A stretch of DNA of 64,000 nt from Cyclobacterium sp. 1_MG-2023 (GCF_030546805.1 NZ_JAUOPC010000001.1:456081-520080); one strand, 5' to 3'; counted from the first letter of the stretch, positions 1-10,676 are shown. The notes: generated from the letters alone by a model not told the origin. A program made the numbers and translations.

Positions 1-1020
1 ATCAGTATTTATATATTCATGTAAAATCAAATCTCTCCTTCGGTCATCTTCATCAAATGAGAAATAAAATTTATCTCTAATTCGAGATTCATTTGGCCAG
101 TTTCTCCAAGCATTTGAAAACTCCAAACCTGTTCGAGGATCTTTAGCAAAACCTACAGGAAATGCAGTATTCATCCAACTGTTAGAAGCCCTTCTATCAG
201 CGCTTGTTTTGGCAGGTCTTACCCAAATATACTCACTGTTTATTTCATTTTCTACTTTAAATAAATCCTCATAAATGGGAAATAATTCATAATTCCATTG
301 GTTCATTATTTGACCAGCAAATTCAGCAGATTTTTGCCATTCTTTATTATTTAAGTAGAAATTTGATAACCAACCTTGGGCAGCAGCTTTATGAGCCCTA
401 CCATAATTGGCTTCTTGTCCAGGATCAGGTAGATCTTCCAATGCAGCTAACAATTCGGTTTCTATAAAGTTAGCCAGTTCTTCTGAGGAAGCCCTTGGTA
501 ATTGTACGTCATCTTCAGTAGATAACCTCAAAGGTACAGGGCCAAACTTCCAATAAAGTTTGATATAACAGGTTGCTCTTATAAACCTAGCTTCTGCAGT
601 ATATAGTGTCTTCAGACTCTCAGATGCTTCCAATTCATCCAAGTTTTCCAAAACCAAATTGGCATTCCTTATTGCCCTATAGGGATAATCCCAATTTTGG
701 CTTTGTAAAAGTCCAATGGAGGCATCCCAAGTAAAATTAATATACTGAACAGCCGTTGCATTTACCCCATCTCCTGTTTGATAAGCAAAATCAGTAGTCC
801 ATTCGTCCGCCGCAAAAGTATAAATAGAGTTATTTGAGATCATATTGGAAGCGTTTGCATATGCAGCCCCCATTAAGGATTCTATTCCTTCTCTCGTTTT
901 TAAAAAATTTTCAGGGGCCAACTGGGAATATGGGTTTTCTTCCAGATAATCTGCACAACCAAAATTAAATAATACAGTTAAGACAATAACTAAATTTCTA
1001 TATATCTTCTTGATTTTCAT
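1..1020 (-). CDS. SusD/RagB-type outer-membrane lipoprotein (C-terminus cut by window edge)
   Basis: The reverse strand is open from an ATG at 1020 to the window edge, about 340 residues. The start reads MKIKKIYRNLVIVLTVLFNF followed by GC, a signal peptide with a lipobox whose Cys begins the mature lipoprotein (mature start CADYLEENPYSQL). The body is helical and SusD-like, with family phrases such as YPYRAIRNANLVLENL and AEARFIRATCYIKLY. SusD proteins sit on the outer leaflet of the outer membrane and capture a nutrient, usually a glycan, for the partner SusC channel. The start is 12 bp after the stop of the SusC gene, so the two form one transcript. The substrate cannot be read from this part. 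The C-terminal portion lies outside the window. Confidence 0.93.
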   Translation of the reverse strand, partial: MKIKKIYRNLVIVLTVLFNFGCADYLEENPYSQLAPENFLKTREGIESLMGAAYANASNMISNNSIYTFAADEWTTDFAYQTGDGVNATAVQYINFTWDASIGLLQSQNWDYPYRAIRNANLVLENLDELEASESLKTLYTAEARFIRATCYIKLYWKFGPVPLRLSTEDDVQLPRASSEELANFIETELLAALEDLPDPGQEANYGRAHKAAAQGWLSNFYLNNKEWQKSAEFAGQIMNQWNYELFPIYEDLFKVENEINSEYIWVRPAKTSADRRASNSWMNTAFPVGFAKDPRTGLEFSNAWRNWPNESRIRDKFYFSFDEDDRRRDLILHEYINTD

Positions 1021-1032
1021 AATTTCAATAAT

Positions 1033-4000
1033 TTATAATGTGAAACTGATTCCTGCCAAAAATGTCCTTGAAACAGGATATGCATTCCAGTCAATCCTAA
1101 AATTTGCTCCCCCATTAGGGTTAATCGCCGGATCCATACCACTATAATTGGTAATTGTGAATAGGTTTTGTCCAGTTACATTAATCGTAGCCGCACTAAA
1201 AATGCCCCTATTGGCCGGAATGTGATAACTTAGTTTAAGGGTATTCAACCTTAAATAGGAAGCATCTTCGACTGTTAAACTATTTACACGTTTTTCACCT
1301 TGACTACTTGGGTTTACAAAAGACGGAAATTCATTAGATGGGTTTTCCGGTGTCCATCTATTTAACAAAGGTTCTGCGTACCTATTTCTCCTTACTCCGG
1401 CAGGGAAGTAGGTATCGATCAAACCATTATTAAGCATACTGGCACCTTGCACACCTTCAATAAATACATATAGATCCAATCCTTTATAGCTAATGGTATT
1501 CCCTAAAGACCAGATAAAATCTGGAAACGAATTACCAAGAACTGTTCTGTCATCTGTGTTTACTACACCATCTCCGTTAATATCTAAATATTTAATATCA
1601 CCAGGATTTACATTATCGTTAGTGGAATCAAAATCATCACCAGTCTGCCATATCCCCATTACTTTATAGCCATAAAATGACTCAAGCGGAATACCCTCTT
1701 CAATTATTGCGATTTGTCCAGTGGCTCCAGCACTTCCTGTAACGATCCTTTGAATGCCTCCAAGGTCCGTTACTTCATTTTTTAAGGTTGTGAATGCTAC
1801 GTTCGTTATCCAACTTACTTTACCTGAATTGACATTCCTAGATGTCAATGCAAACTCAAAACCTGAATTTTTAATACCACCTACATTTGTTAATTGAGAA
1901 GTGAAACCTGTTGATCGTGGAATAGGCAAAGACAACAGCATATCTGATGTGTTTTTCACATAATAATCCATGCTACCATATAGTCTATCTGCCCATAGGC
2001 CAAAGTCTAATCCAAAATCCAATTGCTCTGTTGTCTCCCACTTAAGGTTCTGATTAGCAATTCGAGCAGGTTGTGTAGATGAACGTTGTTGGTCATCATA
2101 TACTACTGTAGGACCACCACTAAAAGTAGTAATAGATCGGAAATTACCAATTTCTTGATTACCTGTTCTTCCCCAACTTGTTCTTAACTTCAAGGTACTT
2201 ACAACTTGTTCTAGGGAGGAAAAGAATTCTTCCTCATTTAATTTCCACCCGGCTGCAAGGGATGGGAAATAACCGAATTTATTATTTTGTCCAAATCGAG
2301 ACGAACCATCAGCTCTAATTGAACCGGTTAGTAAGTACTTGTTATCAAAAGTGTAGTTTAGTCTAGTTAAATAAGAAAGTAAGGTGTTATCCACTTTTGA
2401 ACTACTTATAACGTTTAGACTAGGGTTTCCTAGACTCAGATTGTAGGTTTCTGTAGCGTCAGAAGGAAAGCCTCTTCCTTGGGAAGAAAATCTTTTGGTA
2501 ATAAATTTCTGTGTCGTAACACCACCAACAGCATTAAATGAGTGTTTTTCAAAAGCCTTTTTATAATTAAACAAGCCCTCAACCAAGTAATTGGAAGCCA
2601 CCCCATGCATAATGGTAGCTATTCCACCTGCAGCCAACCCATCAATGGTTGTACGGTCGATATAATAATCTCTTTGCTGATTACTAACATCCCCGCCAAG
2701 GTTTAACCTAAAAGAGAAATCCGGTGTAAAGAAGTATTCACCATAAATGGAACCAAAGGTTCTATAGGTATTCCCTAAGCCCCTTTTACCATTTGCTAAG
2801 GCCACTGGATTATCTACATTAATATGTTGTGAAATCACATACTCTCCATTCTCATCCCGCACATTAAGGGTTGGATCCATATGCATTGAGGCAAAAACTA
2901 CTCCGGCATGTTCATTGAGTTGGAAACCACCCGGAGTAAATTGATCATTAGAATAATTTGTACTAAGATTTATACCTGTATGAAATTTCTCATCTATTTT
3001 ATGATCCAAGTTGAACCTCAAACCATATCTTTCAAAGGAAGAATTCATAACCAAACCTTCTTGGTTGAAATAATTAAGCGAAATCAAATAGTTAGTACTT
3101 TCATTTCCTCCTGAAAGTGACAGATTATGACTTTGTATTCCTGCATTCGGATTGTAAACTTCCTCCAACCAGTCTGTACCTTGGCCGGTAAAGTTTTCTA
3201 CTAAATCTGTCGAAGAACCACCTCCAGAATTAATAATATCATTTATAATTGTCTTGTATTCATCTGAATCCAATAAATCAATCTTATTGGCAACATTCTG
3301 AACACCTGCATATCCATCATAAGAAACTTTCATTTTCCCACTTTTCCCATTACGTGTCGTAATAAGAACCACCCCATTTGCTCCTCTGGCTCCATATATT
3401 GCAGTGGCGGATGCATCCTTTAGTACTTCAATAGATTCGATATCAGCAGGATTAATAGAACTTAATGGAGACCGCTCTGTCCTAGGGGCTGGAAATCTTT
3501 CTCCGGCACCGGATACAGCAGAACCATTACTAAAGGGTAATCCATCAATTACGTATAGTGGTGAAGTACCTGAGTTGATAGATCCAACCCCTCTGATATT
3601 GACAGATATTCCCCCACCAGGTTCCGCACTATTTTGTACAACCTGCACCCCCGGCATTTTGCCTGCCAATAATTGTTCGGGACTTGAAATTGCTCCTTGG
3701 TTAAAATCTTCTCTTTTTAATGCTGTAACTGAACCAGTAAGGTCACTTTTCTTGACAGTACCATAACCTACAACTACGACTTCCTCTAAGGCGCTGATGT
3801 CCTCCGTTAAATTTACATTGATTATGGATCGGGAATTGACCTGAATTTCTTGTTTTTCATAGCCAATCATGGAAAAAATTAATACCTGAGTACCATCAGG
3901 AACATTGATCGAATAGGAGCCATCAACATCAGTAACAGTTCCGATATTGGAATTTTTTACTAAAATGTTAACGCCAGGAAGACCCATTGGGTCATCTTGA

Positions 4001-4122
4001 GTAGTCACCTTTCCTTTAATGGAAATTTGCTGAGCATGGGAAACATTCGATAAAACTATCACAAAAAAAAGCAATGTGAATAGAAGTGAAAATCCCCTAA
4101 AATAAGGCAGTTTTACGTTCAT
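1033..4122 (-). CDS. SusC/RagA-type TonB-dependent outer-membrane transporter
   Basis: About 1029 residues from the ATG at 4122. An in-frame ATG at 4179 is possible, but the signal peptide MNVKLPYFRGFSLLFTLLFF begins at 4122, so I chose that. After the signal come a carboxypeptidase-regulatory-like domain (about residues 30-110), the TonB box region EEVVVVGYGTVKKSDLTGSV, a plug with the SusC phrases VIDGLPFSNGSA and SATAIYGARGANGVVLITT, and a beta-barrel ending in the aromatic-rich C-terminus AGISFTL. There is no STN domain, so unlike the second SusC in the window it is not a sigma-signalling receptor. It would import a ligand bound by the SusD partner using TonB energy. The divergent AraC gene at 4631 is the likely regulator. 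Confidence 0.96.
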   Translation of the reverse strand: MNVKLPYFRGFSLLFTLLFFVIVLSNVSHAQQISIKGKVTTQDDPMGLPGVNILVKNSNIGTVTDVDGSYSINVPDGTQVLIFSMIGYEKQEIQVNSRSIINVNLTEDISALEEVVVVGYGTVKKSDLTGSVTALKREDFNQGAISSPEQLLAGKMPGVQVVQNSAEPGGGISVNIRGVGSINSGTSPLYVIDGLPFSNGSAVSGAGERFPAPRTERSPLSSINPADIESIEVLKDASATAIYGARGANGVVLITTRNGKSGKMKVSYDGYAGVQNVANKIDLLDSDEYKTIINDIINSGGGSSTDLVENFTGQGTDWLEEVYNPNAGIQSHNLSLSGGNESTNYLISLNYFNQEGLVMNSSFERYGLRFNLDHKIDEKFHTGINLSTNYSNDQFTPGGFQLNEHAGVVFASMHMDPTLNVRDENGEYVISQHINVDNPVALANGKRGLGNTYRTFGSIYGEYFFTPDFSFRLNLGGDVSNQQRDYYIDRTTIDGLAAGGIATIMHGVASNYLVEGLFNYKKAFEKHSFNAVGGVTTQKFITKRFSSQGRGFPSDATETYNLSLGNPSLNVISSSKVDNTLLSYLTRLNYTFDNKYLLTGSIRADGSSRFGQNNKFGYFPSLAAGWKLNEEEFFSSLEQVVSTLKLRTSWGRTGNQEIGNFRSITTFSGGPTVVYDDQQRSSTQPARIANQNLKWETTEQLDFGLDFGLWADRLYGSMDYYVKNTSDMLLSLPIPRSTGFTSQLTNVGGIKNSGFEFALTSRNVNSGKVSWITNVAFTTLKNEVTDLGGIQRIVTGSAGATGQIAIIEEGIPLESFYGYKVMGIWQTGDDFDSTNDNVNPGDIKYLDINGDGVVNTDDRTVLGNSFPDFIWSLGNTISYKGLDLYVFIEGVQGASMLNNGLIDTYFPAGVRRNRYAEPLLNRWTPENPSNEFPSFVNPSSQGEKRVNSLTVEDASYLRLNTLKLSYHIPANRGIFSAATINVTGQNLFTITNYSGMDPAINPNGGANFRIDWNAYPVSRTFLAGISFTL

Positions 4123-4630
4123 TATTAATAGATTTTGGGTTAATATTATTAATTGAATTATGATGCATATTAAATGCATTTAATCTTTACCTAAACACCT
4201 ACCAATTTTATTTGGAAAATGCATAAAATTAAACTTTTAAGGCTATTTACTTATACCAGCTGATTAGTAATTTCTTTCATCTCTAGTCAACTTTTTAATA
4301 CCTTCTCCCACAGCTTTTTAAATGTAAATCCATCGCATTTACTTTATTATCCCCATCCAATTAACCTAAATCAATTGTTGGAACTAAAAAGAGTTTTGGA
4401 TGTTCTTACAACTGTTGCAGAAAAGAAGTCAAAATTGATTTATACAAATATGTCTGAAATCAAACTGAATTAATTATTATTTTTTGCCAAAAAATTATAC
4501 TATTTTATCAATATTGATAATTAAAATGCAGTATTTGATCGTATTTAATAATTAAATAATGCAAAATCTTATGATAAAGGAGTAAAAGTAACATAGTATT
4601 AAAATAATTAACCAGTCAAGCTTTCAATCA
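4123..4630. promoter_or_regulatory. Divergent control region between susC-like and araC-like genes
   Basis: 508 bp, very AT-rich, without a gene. It contains a perfect 16-bp palindrome TTATCAATATTGATAA at 4505-4520 and three ATGCAT hexamers at 4163-4168, 4174-4179 and 4219-4224. The first two start 11 bp apart and the third starts 45 bp further on, close to whole helical turns. Both elements lie where an AraC-type protein could control both promoters. That they are operators is inference. Confidence 0.5.
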
Positions 4631-5500
4631 ATGAAGCCCCATTTTCATAAAATCCCAAACTCCTCACAACGCTCTTTCAGTATTCGATATGATAGAAAAC
4701 CAAACTTCGGAACATTATGGCATTTTCACCCTGAATTAGAATTACATTATATTTTAAATGGTCAGGGAACACAATTTATTGGTGATACTGTAAGGGGTTT
4801 TTCTGATGGAGACCTAATTTTACTTGGTGAAAATCTACCCCATACATGGCGATGTTCAGAAGAGTATTTTCAAGGAAACCCCAATATTGAAGTAGAGGCA
4901 TATGTGCTTCAATTTTTACCTACCTGTTTTGGAAAAGATTTTATAGAATTACCAGAAGCACAAACTATAACCTCCTTATTTGATAAAGCCAAAAAAGGAA
5001 TGTTTATTTATGGAGAAACGAAAAATAAAGTAACAGGTATTTTGAAAGAAACCTTTATTTCAAATGACTTGGATCGAATAATTAACCTGCTTCGAATACT
5101 AAAAATTTTATCTACCACATCAGAATATGAAACAATATCACCGGGATATGCCATCACCCAGCTTGCAAATGATGGAGAGATGGAACGGTTAGAAAAAATT
5201 TACACTTTTATTATGTCACATTTCAGGGAAGACATTGGTTTAGAAAAAGTTGCTGCGATTGCAAACATGAGCGTAAGTACATTTTCTAGATATTTTAAAA
5301 AAATGACCAACAAAACTTTTCTAGAGTTTCTGATAGAAATTCGCATCTCAAATGTATGTAGTGCGTTAATCGAGAATAGACTGCCAATAGAGATTATTTG
5401 CTATGACTGTGGTTTCAATAATATTAGTAATTTTTATCGGCACTTCAACAAAATAACTGGAATGACACCCTTATCATACAAGAAGAAATACTTAAATTAA
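4631..5500 (+). CDS. AraC-family transcriptional regulator with cupin sensor domain
   Basis: 289 residues. The N-terminal part (about 1-130) is a cupin-like ligand domain, with the His-rich beginning WHFHPELELHYILNGQG and the turn GDLILLGENLPHTW. The C-terminal about 100 residues are a two-helix-turn-helix AraC domain, ending with the family signature around YDCGFNNISNFYRHFNKITG and TPLSYKKKYLN. Such proteins bind a small molecule, often a sugar, and activate nearby transport and catabolic genes. It is divergent from the SusC/SusD pair and the only regulator next to it, so control of that pair is the natural inference. It ends facing the second SusD gene, with a two-way terminator between them. 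Confidence 0.93.
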   Translation: MKPHFHKIPNSSQRSFSIRYDRKPNFGTLWHFHPELELHYILNGQGTQFIGDTVRGFSDGDLILLGENLPHTWRCSEEYFQGNPNIEVEAYVLQFLPTCFGKDFIELPEAQTITSLFDKAKKGMFIYGETKNKVTGILKETFISNDLDRIINLLRILKILSTTSEYETISPGYAITQLANDGEMERLEKIYTFIMSHFREDIGLEKVAAIANMSVSTFSRYFKKMTNKTFLEFLIEIRISNVCSALIENRLPIEIICYDCGFNNISNFYRHFNKITGMTPLSYKKKYLN

Positions 5501-5625
5501 AAATTATACAAAACCTGAATTATAGGAATCTTAAGTTTTATACCTACATTAAATTCTAAAATCCTTAAGTAATCTCGAAAAAACCTTCCTCATTAAACAA
5601 AACACAGATAAGTAGGAATCTAAAC

Positions 5626-5672
5626 AAAAAAAGAGGAAAACTACCGGTATGTTGGCAATTTTCCTCCTTTTT
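5626..5672. terminator. Bidirectional rho-independent terminator
   Basis: An A-rich run, GAGGAAAA (5633-5640), an 18-nt loop, TTTTCCTC (5659-5666) and a T-rich run form a hairpin with A and T tracts on both sides. It lies between the convergent araC-like gene and the second SusD gene and can serve both strands. Confidence 0.7.
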
Positions 5673-5691
5673 ACTTTAATGGATAGCTATA

Positions 5692-7164
5692 TTATTTCAG
5701 CCACCAGGTCATTTCATTGATATGATCATTACCTTCACCAAACTGTCTGCTAATGGCATTCGTTACATTGTTGGCGTTGTAATTGTATTCAGATTGAGGG
5801 TATATCCATCGGTAAGGAACTTCCACCCCTGCTGGCCTTCTAAAGGAAGGGTAGCCACCTGTTCTCAAGTGATCAAAGTAAGAAGTCCATCCCAATTGGA
5901 AGAAAGATTGTAAGTATTTTTGCATGATAATCAACTCCAATTGTTCTTCTTCAGTCTGAGCCATGGTAAAATCATTAATTGGCTTGGCCAGGTAGTCTTC
6001 TGCATCCGTTTCTCCTACATAGGAAGAATAGTTCTCTGCATACATCTCGTAAAACTTAAAAGAAGCTTTGACACCGGATTCATATAACATGCCTGCGTCT
6101 GCATTGATCCATCCTTTAGTGGCTGCTTCCGCCAAGATCAATTGCTGTTCGGAATAGCCCAAAAGTACATAAGGCTCATTTACAGGATCTTTATGGTAGC
6201 GGTCATTTACTTTGGAAACATTCCCTTCTGTGGCTTTTTCATTTACCTCAGCATAGGGTGCCGCCGGATCTCCTCCTTCATAAGCAGAAAAGTCATTTAG
6301 TGCTTTCCCTGCCTCTTTGGCGGATTTGGTCTGGGTACTATAAATGAACAACCTTGGATCTTCACGGTCCTGAAGCCTTTTAATAAAGGTGGAATCCATG
6401 TACATTCCAGAGCTAAAACCACTGGAATTAAAATCAGGGTAGCGGTTGCCCTGCTGATCTAAAAAGACCAATTGCCCACTTTCTTCCACACTTTCCATCA
6501 ACGGTTCATTTTGATAAATCGAGGCAAACTCACTTCCATCATTCATTCCGTCTTTTTCAGATAAGGTCAACAAAACCTTCAAACGAAAAGCATTGATTAG
6601 CTTTCTCCAGCTATTTACATCTCCATCATAAATTATATCTCCTGCAATAATGATATTGTTGGCAGCCAATAGATCATTTGCTTCCTCCAAATCCGTTAAA
6701 ATCCCTTCGAAGACGGTCTCCTGATCGTCATAAATTGGTTGGTAATCTTGTTCTGATTCCCCCATTAAAGCAGAAGTATAAGGAATATCCCCAAACGTCA
6801 ATGTAAGGTTGTAGAAGTAGTAAGATCTAAAAAACTTACCCAAGGCTACATAGGTAGGCTCTCCAATTCTTTCTCCTTCTTCCATCATTTTCGTTACATT
6901 TCTCAAGGTACTGTAAGAACCGTAGCTTCCCCTATCCCACTTATAATACTGATTGGTATTCTCACCATCTGTCTGCACTAGCATTTTCAATGCATATAAT
7001 GGTGAAGTACCCCGAGAATCTCTAAAAGCATCCCACTCAATATTGGTTAACAATAGTTGAGGGTGAGTTTCTGTCGGTAAATTAGGATTGATATTCATTT
7101 CCTCCAAGTCTTGACAGGAGGCCAGCCCAATCAACAATAAACCTATAACTAGTATATTTTTCAT
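5692..7164 (-). CDS. SusD/RagB-type lipoprotein (SusD-like_2 type)
   Basis: 490 residues, complete. The start MKNILVIGLLLIGLASC is a signal peptide with lipobox LASC. The mature protein begins QDLEEMNINPNLP, typical of the SusD-like_2 branch. The rest is alpha-helical with TPR-like repeats, and the phrase YSEQQLILAEAATKGW is typical of SusD near the binding face. It should act as the surface substrate-binding partner of the SusC immediately upstream (32-bp gap). This branch is often found with signalling SusC proteins controlled by sigma/FecR pairs, as here. The substrate is unknown. Confidence 0.95.
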   Translation of the reverse strand: MKNILVIGLLLIGLASCQDLEEMNINPNLPTETHPQLLLTNIEWDAFRDSRGTSPLYALKMLVQTDGENTNQYYKWDRGSYGSYSTLRNVTKMMEEGERIGEPTYVALGKFFRSYYFYNLTLTFGDIPYTSALMGESEQDYQPIYDDQETVFEGILTDLEEANDLLAANNIIIAGDIIYDGDVNSWRKLINAFRLKVLLTLSEKDGMNDGSEFASIYQNEPLMESVEESGQLVFLDQQGNRYPDFNSSGFSSGMYMDSTFIKRLQDREDPRLFIYSTQTKSAKEAGKALNDFSAYEGGDPAAPYAEVNEKATEGNVSKVNDRYHKDPVNEPYVLLGYSEQQLILAEAATKGWINADAGMLYESGVKASFKFYEMYAENYSSYVGETDAEDYLAKPINDFTMAQTEEEQLELIIMQKYLQSFFQLGWTSYFDHLRTGGYPSFRRPAGVEVPYRWIYPQSEYNYNANNVTNAISRQFGEGNDHINEMTWWLK

Positions 7165-7196
7165 TTTATCTCTTTTTACTTAGTCTGGAAAATCTA

Positions 7197-10100
7197 TTAA
7201 AAGGTAGCGCGTAACGTGAAACCTACATATCTTGAAGAAGGATCCTGCAAGTTGTCATCGTTTCCATAATCAGGATCCAACAAAGGCATCTTCTTCCACA
7301 TGGCCAGATTATAACCATAGATTGAAAGGTCTAGATTCTTTATTTTTTCAGAGGTCATGATATTCATCAAGTCATAAGACACTGATAATCTTCTTAGTTT
7401 AAAATAAGAACGATCGTAAACATTGGCAAAAAGTGAATTTTCTTCTTCGGTCACTTGTGCTCGATAAGGATAAATCTGTGACCATGTTTGCCAGCTAACA
7501 GCAGTGGTATTTGGCGTGTACTCCCTGGTATCCGTAATAATGGCTCCATTCACATCTCTTACAAGTTCGCCTCCGGTTACAACTACACCTTCCGGCACAT
7601 ATACAGGTTGCCCGGCCGCATATTCCTCGTCTCTATACAATACAGAGTTAGGATGTTTACCACCCCACCACATTTTCTCTATGGTCAAGGATCTTATCAG
7701 GCCACCCCAGGCACCATCAATGTCCATATCAATTCTAAAATCTCCAACCTTAAACTTATTTTGAAGACCTAATCTCCAAGAAGGACTCAGATGACCAATT
7801 TTAGTTGGGTATGGATCTCTGGTGGGTAATCCTGTATTGGCATCAAGAATCACTTGGCCGTCAGCACTTTTCTGCCAAACAGTAGCATAGTAGGCATCAG
7901 ACCTATCACCAACTACCAAGTTTCCGTACTTCTCATTGTCGGCATAGATCTCGGTAATTTTCTTCACATATCTGGTCCAGTTAAGCCCTATATCCCATGA
8001 GAAATTGCTTTGTGATATGGCACTGAAATTAACCATGGCTTCTAAACCCTGAGTAGTATATTCATTGCCATTTACCTTCCTAGAACTAAATCCTGAAGCT
8101 TCAGAAATACTTAAATCAATGATTTGATTTTCATCCAAAATCCTGTAGTAGGTACCTTCAAAGGTCAATCTTTTCTGAGCAAAAGAAGTGGAAAAACCTG
8201 CCTCAAATGTAGTAGACTTTTCAGGCATAATGCTGCTGTTTACCAAACCTGATGGATAGTATACAGAAGGAGTAGCACCATAAGTCACACCTTTTTGATA
8301 GGTAGAGTAAATACTGTAAGGACTTAAATCACTAGATACCTGTGACCAAGAACTATAAACCTTCAAATAATCCATTGCTTTTGGCAATTGAACAAATTCT
8401 GAAAGCATGGCGCTCAAAGATGCTGAAGGGTAAAAATAGGAATTGGTAGAAGTAGGCAAGGTAGATGACCAGTCATTTCTACCGGAGAAATTCAAAAATA
8501 TTGAATTCCAAAAATCAAAATTAACCGAACCATAGGTACTTCTTATGGCTTTTTCATCAAAATAATTACTTGCCTGCACAGGTCCTTGTGTATTACTTAA
8601 ACTATAAATCTCTGGAACTATCAAACCATCTGATGAGGCATATTCTTGTTGATATGTTCTATAAAATATAGAACCACCGGCATTTACTGCGAAAGAAAAA
8701 TTATCACTTACAGTTTTGTTATAGGAAGCAAGAATATCCGTATCTAGGTTCAGACGGCTATTGTTCCACATCTTGTAATCCCCATTTCTAGAATCTCCGT
8801 AGTTCATGTAAGATTTTGGACTTTGCATGTCAGAAAATACCCTGTACTCTCTGGCAGAAACCCTACCTTGAATATTAAAATTATCTGAAACTTGGTAATT
8901 CAGCTTCAACTTACCATCAAGCGTGTTCTGGTTATGCTGTTGGTTCAACTCATGAGCGGCAAAATACACGTTATTGTACCAGGCATAATTGTAATTGGCC
9001 TGACGGTAACCTTCTAATCCGGGCACATACATATGGTCTCTTAAATCTTGACCGTTCACATCATCACCCATCCAGATCAAAATGGTATACATATGATTTT
9101 TGGGTCCATAACCATACCTTGGGTAATTGGGAGAATAAACTTTATTATAACTTAAAGTTGCATCTAGAGTCAATTTATCCGTAAGGTCAAAAGAACTATT
9201 GAAATTCAAACCTCCGGTACTAAGCGCCGTGTTGGGAACCTGTCCTTTTTGATAGGAATAATTTCCGGAAAAGTAAAATCTGGACTTTTCACCTTGATAA
9301 GCAATAGAAAAATCATTTTTTGAAACGACTCCGGTTTTTAAAAAGTCATTTAGGTTGTCATGTCTTTTCCATTCAGTCGGTACCCTTTCATACAAGGACT
9401 TATCATCGTAAATCGTACCGGCTACATTTCCATACCAATCAACCGTTTCTCCAGTTTGTATATTTCTAATTGGACTGTTCCATTGAGGAACCATCACACC
9501 TGGTTCAAATTTAGGACCCCAAATCATGTCCCCATCGGAAATACCACCATCTGCACCATCCCAGAATTCATACTTACCATTGGACCCATTTCCGTATTCT
9601 GTTTGGGTTTCCGGAAATACAGTAAATCCTGCTGTTACCATATTACTGGTAGATGCGGTAACAGTAAGTCCTGCTTTTGAAGCATTTTTTCTTGTAATTA
9701 AGATGGCTCCATTTTTTCCTCTTGCACCATAAAGTGCCGAAGCCGCTCCACCTTTAAGCACGTTGATACTTTCAATATCCTCAGGAGATATGTCAAATAA
9801 ATTGGTTTCTACAGGAATACCATCCAATACGATCAATGGAGTCTTTCCCCTTAATGAAAAAGAAGGCGACTGGAAAATACCCGTAGGATTGGTCACCGTT
9901 AAACCTGCTACCTGACCGGAAAGTGCATTACCAAGGTTCATGGTTCTTGCCTCTCCCAAAACCTCTGTATTTACCTCTTGGGTAGCATAACCCAGCTTTT
10001 TCTTTTGCTGCTTGATACCAATGGCAGTGACCACCACTTCATCAAGATTTTGCTGGTCTTCTTCCAATACTACATCAATTATTGACCGTCCATTAACTGA

Positions 10101-10676
10101 TTCTTCTAAAGTAGCAAAACCTATAAAGCTGAACTGAAGGATAGCATTTTCATCAGCCCGAATGCTATAATTGCCATCAAAATCTGAAATGGTTCCCTGC
10201 AAAGTTCCTTTTACCTTAACTGCAACTCCCGGCAAAGGAAGGTTGTCCGTTCCTGATGTAATTTGCCCCTTAATGTCTATTGGGGCATCTTCTGTATTTT
10301 CTTCACCTTCATTGTTATTGCGATGACGGCGTACAGAAATATTATTGTTTATCTGCTGAAAGGCCAATCCTGTATCTTCACTAATCTCATAAAGGGCGTC
10401 TTCTACGGAGATTTTCTTGTGATTGATAGAGATTAGCTCATGTAAGAATTCATCGTTTTCATGTACTGTGAAATGAAATTCGGACTGATCTTCAATTTCT
10501 TTAAATACATCAACAAGTTTTCCCTTGTTAAAGGAAATACTTACAAATACTTCATTGATTTTTTTAGCTTCAATTTTTTCTGCATGCAGTGCATTGGAGA
10601 AAACTAATTGTAGCAAAAAACCAAGAATGACATACCTTGTCAATTTTAGAATTAGTGGTAAAGGTTTTTTTCTCAT
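7197..10676 (-). CDS. SusC-type TonB-dependent transducing receptor with STN domain
   Basis: 1159 residues. A signal peptide (about 1-32, cleaved near NALHAEKIEA) is followed by a secretin/TonB N-terminal (STN) domain (about 38-118) with the phrase GKLVDVFKEIEDQSEFHFTV, an acidic linker, a carboxypeptidase-regulatory-like domain (about 130-210), a TonB box region around LDEVVVTAIGIKQQKKKLGYA, the plug with GGAASALYGARGKNGAILIT, and a long barrel ending RYVGFTLRATF. In characterised systems the STN domain contacts a periplasmic FecR protein and turns ligand binding into release of an ECF sigma factor. The upstream genes are exactly such a FecR and sigma factor, so the four genes form a self-inducing uptake locus. 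The ligand is not known. Confidence 0.96.
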   Translation of the reverse strand: MRKKPLPLILKLTRYVILGFLLQLVFSNALHAEKIEAKKINEVFVSISFNKGKLVDVFKEIEDQSEFHFTVHENDEFLHELISINHKKISVEDALYEISEDTGLAFQQINNNISVRRHRNNNEGEENTEDAPIDIKGQITSGTDNLPLPGVAVKVKGTLQGTISDFDGNYSIRADENAILQFSFIGFATLEESVNGRSIIDVVLEEDQQNLDEVVVTAIGIKQQKKKLGYATQEVNTEVLGEARTMNLGNALSGQVAGLTVTNPTGIFQSPSFSLRGKTPLIVLDGIPVETNLFDISPEDIESINVLKGGAASALYGARGKNGAILITRKNASKAGLTVTASTSNMVTAGFTVFPETQTEYGNGSNGKYEFWDGADGGISDGDMIWGPKFEPGVMVPQWNSPIRNIQTGETVDWYGNVAGTIYDDKSLYERVPTEWKRHDNLNDFLKTGVVSKNDFSIAYQGEKSRFYFSGNYSYQKGQVPNTALSTGGLNFNSSFDLTDKLTLDATLSYNKVYSPNYPRYGYGPKNHMYTILIWMGDDVNGQDLRDHMYVPGLEGYRQANYNYAWYNNVYFAAHELNQQHNQNTLDGKLKLNYQVSDNFNIQGRVSAREYRVFSDMQSPKSYMNYGDSRNGDYKMWNNSRLNLDTDILASYNKTVSDNFSFAVNAGGSIFYRTYQQEYASSDGLIVPEIYSLSNTQGPVQASNYFDEKAIRSTYGSVNFDFWNSIFLNFSGRNDWSSTLPTSTNSYFYPSASLSAMLSEFVQLPKAMDYLKVYSSWSQVSSDLSPYSIYSTYQKGVTYGATPSVYYPSGLVNSSIMPEKSTTFEAGFSTSFAQKRLTFEGTYYRILDENQIIDLSISEASGFSSRKVNGNEYTTQGLEAMVNFSAISQSNFSWDIGLNWTRYVKKITEIYADNEKYGNLVVGDRSDAYYATVWQKSADGQVILDANTGLPTRDPYPTKIGHLSPSWRLGLQNKFKVGDFRIDMDIDGAWGGLIRSLTIEKMWWGGKHPNSVLYRDEEYAAGQPVYVPEGVVVTGGELVRDVNGAIITDTREYTPNTTAVSWQTWSQIYPYRAQVTEEENSLFANVYDRSYFKLRRLSVSYDLMNIMTSEKIKNLDLSIYGYNLAMWKKMPLLDPDYGNDDNLQDPSSRYVGFTLRATF

